This document shows, piece after piece, positions 60,860-64,000 of a DNA stretch of 64,000 nt (position 1 is its first letter; each line of letters starts with the position of its first letter). The notes beneath the pieces were generated by a model. It was not told the origin of the DNA. It ran no database searches and saw nothing but the letters and a program-made list of their open reading frames with translations. The position numbers were made by a program, and so were the translations under genes. The stretch is from Apostichopus japonicus (lineage: Eukaryota; Echinodermata; Holothuroidea; Aspidochirotida; Stichopodidae). The stretch spans positions 9,754,001-9,818,000 of the forward strand of contig NC_092572.1 of assembly GCF_037975245.1 (NCBI RefSeq), written 5' to 3'.

Positions 60860-62134
60860 TTTGCAAAAAGGCTGTCAACAGACTAATATTATATTGGTAC
60901 ACAAAATCTGTTTAAAAAATAAGGTTGATAATAAAATGGTGTTTACACATGCGATATGTGTTACGTGATTATTTGAATTATTAATCTGCTTTGAAATGAA
61001 ACTTTAATTTTTATATCTTCTTTTCAAGATATGACAAAGCGATGGGGGAAAAATGCTTCGAACGATCCGCCTGAAAAGTTTCATGATGGTAAATGAATGG
61101 AAAAAAAATGATTTGTGATAAAATATCAAGCGAAGAAGGATTACATTGGTTCAGATTCAACTGAACTCTTCCCTAATATGCAATAAATACTTTTCCAAGA
61201 AAGTTATCTCATCAGTTTCTTTTAATACTGTAGACTATCTGTTTTGAGCCACAATAAAACTTTACTGGAAACCTTGCAGTATCGATTGTTTCATTGAACC
61301 TGTTCTTGGTATTTGTTTATACATATAAATGTTTTCATTTTTTTTTCTTTGAGAAGTTTACAGGTAAAATTGTAGAAATGTACGATTATCGACCAACGTA
61401 ATGTCAAAGTAGATACGAACACAAACTTCATATGACGAGAGAACAAAAACCTTGTATATATTCATACCTATTGCATAGTTATCTATATTTAACGAAGTTA
61501 AGTGCGCCGTTTGTCAAAAGGAAAGTTTCTGGGAAGGTAGTTTTTTGTTGTAAAACTAAATGGTTGTATTCAAGAGCATTTATTTAGCTTCATTGTTGGA
61601 TACATGCCATTGTAAAATGCAAACATTATTCATTCGACTTCGTGTTTTTCCCTTATATTAGATAACGTGAAGAAAGAACTTGCCGAACTACTTAAAGGAG
61701 ATAAGAGTGGTAAGAGCACCATTGAGCATTCATGATCTAAATATTTCTTGGTCATTTTGATAATTGTCAGTAATTTCTACAGCGACTTTCCGATCTTGAT
61801 CTTTTCTAACAGTTAACCCCCCCCCCACCCCCGCCTCAATAAACAATTTTTAAGTTATATGGATAATTCGGCGAGTTGCGTGCAGTCGCTTAGCAGAACA
61901 CATCAATAAGCTTCTCTCTGCTACATGTTATTACGCGTCAATTTCCCCGCCGATGCGAAAGTGATGTGCACTTTCATCAGGCTCACTTTTTATGTACATA
62001 ACTAAATATCCTTCGTAAAGCACTGATACACTGCACCAGGATTCACAAAACTCTTCTTTGCAGGAATACATGACCTAAAGACATACAGTACTATAAGAAT
62101 AAACAATGCAAAATTGCAAGTCTTGCGGAAGTAG
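50677..62134 (+). CDS. Three-Ig-domain type I transmembrane receptor-like protein
   Basis: Eighteen exons close in frame into 575 residues: 50677-50728, 51001-51291, 51939-52250, 52885-53103, 53326-53439, 54793-54855, 55335-55397, 55878-55940, 56422-56484, 56911-56961, 57743-57787, 58319-58354, 58743-58829, 59495-59539, 60389-60433, 61029-61088, 61662-61709, 62064-62134. Residues 1-17 are a signal peptide; the start has a strong CGCCATGG context. Ig1 (18-114) has Cys41, Trp50 and DEGEYSC (Cys100); Ig2 (115-218) has Cys145/Cys201; the short Ig-like third domain (219-291) has Cys234/Cys271 plus Cys223 and Cys236. A helix at about 297-319 is followed by basic RCKKSKSK. The tail is hydrophilic, Lys/Glu/Ser/Thr-rich, without an evident ITAM or ITIM. 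Sequons occur at Asn81 and Asn183. Every internal exon is phase 1-1. Probably a cell-surface immune or adhesion receptor; no orthologue recognised. Small tail exons could be missed or alternative. Confidence 0.8.
50729..54579. other. Receptor introns 1-4 and most of intron 5
   Basis: Introns of about 0.2-1.4 kb separate the Ig and membrane exons. Nothing beyond simple sequence was seen, including a 14-base G run near 54413. Read-through frames past exons 2, 4 and 5 end in stops within the introns. Confidence 0.55.
54580..56880 (+). repeat. Tandem 543-bp duplications, each with a 63-bp exon
   Basis: A unit of about 543 bp is repeated. The landmark CCTCACCATTAAAT occurs at 54642, 55181, 55724 and 56268, and a diverged fifth copy is at 56807. 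The first four copies carry the 63-bp exon (54793, 55335, 55878, 56422) with its TTATTCAG acceptor and GTAAGC donor; the fifth half-copy leads into exon 10 instead. The middle copies are almost identical in both intron and exon, so the expansion is recent. Each exon encodes one 21-residue tail repeat (D/N-RKQGD-H/Q-SQNDPS...EKL). Confidence 0.95.
57190..58135 (+). repeat. Segmental duplication, copy 1 (with 45-bp exon)
   Basis: About 945 bp similar to 59822-60806, including the exon at 57743-57787 (ATKPEEAGVKNVNVR) and its splice sites. Similarity covers both flanking introns, with scattered substitutions and small indels, so this duplication is older than the 543-bp array next door. Confidence 0.92.
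59286..59367. repeat. 33-bp-arm inverted repeat in receptor intron 13
   Basis: The arms 59286-59318 and 59335-59367 are inverse copies with three mismatches around a 16-nt loop; the core AGGGCCTGRCGTTTCGATCC is shared. In RNA this would form a long stable hairpin. It could be a small fold-back element or the end of an unknown repeat family. No target duplication was seen. Confidence 0.85.
59822..60806 (+). repeat. Segmental duplication, copy 2 (with 45-bp exon)
   Basis: Partner of 57190-58135, about 2.6 kb downstream. Its exon at 60389-60433 encodes ATKPVEAEVKKGNVR. A (TAA)n run at 60576-60606 has expanded where copy 1 has only a short ATAAT stretch. Confidence 0.92.
60576..60606. repeat. 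(TAA)n microsatellite
   Basis: About ten units, within the second copy of the segmental duplication. Confidence 0.95.
60816..60855. repeat. (AT)n microsatellite
   Basis: Twenty AT units just past the end of the duplicated segment; possibly the breakpoint of that duplication. Confidence 0.95.
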
Positions 62135-64000
62135 GCGTTTGGCAATTTTATATGTAGAAAGCAAAGCTCCGTCATATTGTTTACCCAATTTAGGAATCTT
62201 TTGTATCATATAAAACAGCTATTCCCGCGTAATCACACTAATAACTGCAAAAAAAATAGCATAAAAGGAAACCCACATTACCCAACTTTTTTTTCCAAAA
62301 TAAACATGGTACTAAAAAACATGCTCATTAATTCCACTTTTAAATTTGTATATTTGTAGATAAAAGTTCCAATTTTCCAAATAGTTTGTACATATTCAAG
62401 TCTTTTCAATATCCGAGCTGTTTTCTCGAAAGAGAAGCCAGTGAAGAAAAATTCAATTTGAAACCGTTGCATTCATATGCTGAATGTTCGGCAGTTGATT
62501 ACTCATCCAAAAGTGAAATAAAATAGTAATATTTATTTTAACTGCTAATTATATCTTTTAAAATTATGTGAATTTTTATTAGTAAATGAACCCATTCTCA
62601 AATGGATACAACAACACAACTGTAGTGTTGGACATTTTTGAATTATTACTTGGACGCTAAATAACAATTGTAATTGGGGGAGTTTGCTGAGTTAGCCTTG
62701 ACATCAATATCTATGCAAGGTGTTCTCGGTTATTACCCAGTTATCCCAGTAAAAATTAGTGCCAATCCTTTGCAGCTTCTGATGAAGATTAGCTAACATG
62801 CATCTTTGAAGCAAGTGTCTATGCCATAGCTCTCCCATAGATCTAACTTCACATAGTGTTATTTCATGACCAAAAAACAAAAACAATTGTGGCACAAATG
62901 GTGATATTAAAGTTTCTTCTATTTGGTTGCAACATTATGAATAAGATAAAATGTGTTGAGTAGTTTAACGTTTTTGTTATGTCTTCGCGAGGCTACTCTG
63001 ATAAGTTTATAGGAAGTCTTAGTAGTGAATATTCAGACTGACAGTGTACAGATTAAAGGATCGCCATTTTAAATTGCCTGTAGGGGTGAAATTAAAATAT
63101 TATGGCAAACTATACGGATACTTTGCGTTACGGTTTACTTGTTACAGATAATTTCTATTCGTGCCTGTTTCGTGTTATTTGCATCATCATCAAAAAAACA
63201 AAAAATATTATGAGTGTCGATACTCTCCTTGTTGTTTAAAACATTTTGTAAGAAAACTCCCCTTAAGGTTTTCTACCACTCATCTGACAGTTTATAGTCA
63301 TAACACTGGAGCAAAGTATGTCGAAACAGTAGTAGTAAATATCTTCACCGAACCCTCAATTAATATTCTACACAGAAAAAAACCATGAACGAAAAGTAAG
63401 ACATCAAAAATACATGATATGTAAGGTGGCACAGATTTAATAGTTACAACATTTTTTATTTATTCAACTTCATTTGGCGTCATATGTAGCCCTTTTCGTT
63501 GATCTCATTGTTATACAGATCTCACTACGGCATAGCCGTATCATTATTTGCTTACGCATCTCTAGTTTGAGTCGATTGATTAATTTCTGCACCCTAAAAA
63601 TATTTTTTTTCAGCATTTATTAATTTGACAATGTACGGTCTTGCGTACCCGACTATGTATCTTTGCAATTAAGGTATGATAAAGGAATGTTACAATTCTT
63701 GGAACGAGTTGACAACCAACTTCAAATTTTACCCAGAGACCAACTGATATGATCAGTTGATTTGTGTAACGAAAATGTGTCCTCCTTGACTTTTACCAAG
63801 GAGATTTTACTTCCTGTACCAAGGTTAGCTAATGTTAATCACGGTAAAAAAGAATCATGCTGAATCGTAGGTATTCTACTGAGCGAAAGCTAATTCAAAT
63901 CCATTTGAAACGAATTCACATACTACTTGTATTAAAAATATACCAAGCTGTTAATCCAAGTGTGGTGAAATATAGATTAGTTTAGTTTCACGTCGTCAAG
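62135..64000. other. Receptor 3' region and intergenic DNA
   Basis: AATAAA motifs near 62300 and 62517 are candidate poly(A) signals for the receptor gene. Beyond them no exon, RNA gene or mobile element end was recognised up to the window edge. Confidence 0.5.

Overview
The window is eukaryotic nuclear DNA: split genes with consensus GT-AG introns, a mitochondrial-targeted enzyme, an immunoglobulin-superfamily receptor, a long satellite array and many transposon relics. The mix (a tRNA-headed SINE, several hAT elements with 8-bp target duplications, a decayed gene for the P2X7 ballast-type Cys domain beside a THAP-type gene, and many copies of the palindrome TAGGCCTA) suggests a marine invertebrate deuterostome, most likely an echinoderm such as a sea cucumber. 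That placement is inference.

Layout. 1-20765: about 126 head-to-tail copies of a 165-bp satellite whose monomer looks tRNA-derived (D-arm-like hairpin plus a perfect B box). It is nearly invariant, with hints of a 12-monomer higher-order repeat. 20766-28358: gene-poor DNA with a 12/18-bp minisatellite, a hAT element nested in an older inverted-repeat element, a 28-bp hAT-like palindrome, a second hAT MITE, and a fold-back element carrying telomere-like repeats that ends about 200 bp before the next start codon. 28359-37740 (+): a complete 12-exon OXSM gene (461 aa, mitochondrial 3-oxoacyl-ACP synthase) with a SINE in its last intron. 38320-39040: a third hAT element and a LINE reverse-transcriptase remnant. 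39473-45662: a TTAA-flanked, inverted-repeat element of about 6.2 kb with two convergent decayed genes, a P2X7-ballast-like gene on + and a THAP-containing, transposase-like gene on -. 45663-50676: no gene recognised. 50677-62134 (+): an 18-exon, 575-aa type I membrane protein with a signal peptide, three Ig-like domains, one membrane helix and a low-complexity cytoplasmic tail built from many tiny exons. 62135-64000: nothing recognised.

The two intact genes are unrelated (mitochondrial fatty acid synthesis and a probable cell-surface receptor). The two most notable things are the 6.2-kb element linking the P2X7 ballast domain to a THAP gene, and the receptor tail, in which every internal exon is phase 1-1 and two separate exon duplications have lengthened the tail. 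Exon models were built by hand from splice sites and frame closure, without transcript evidence.
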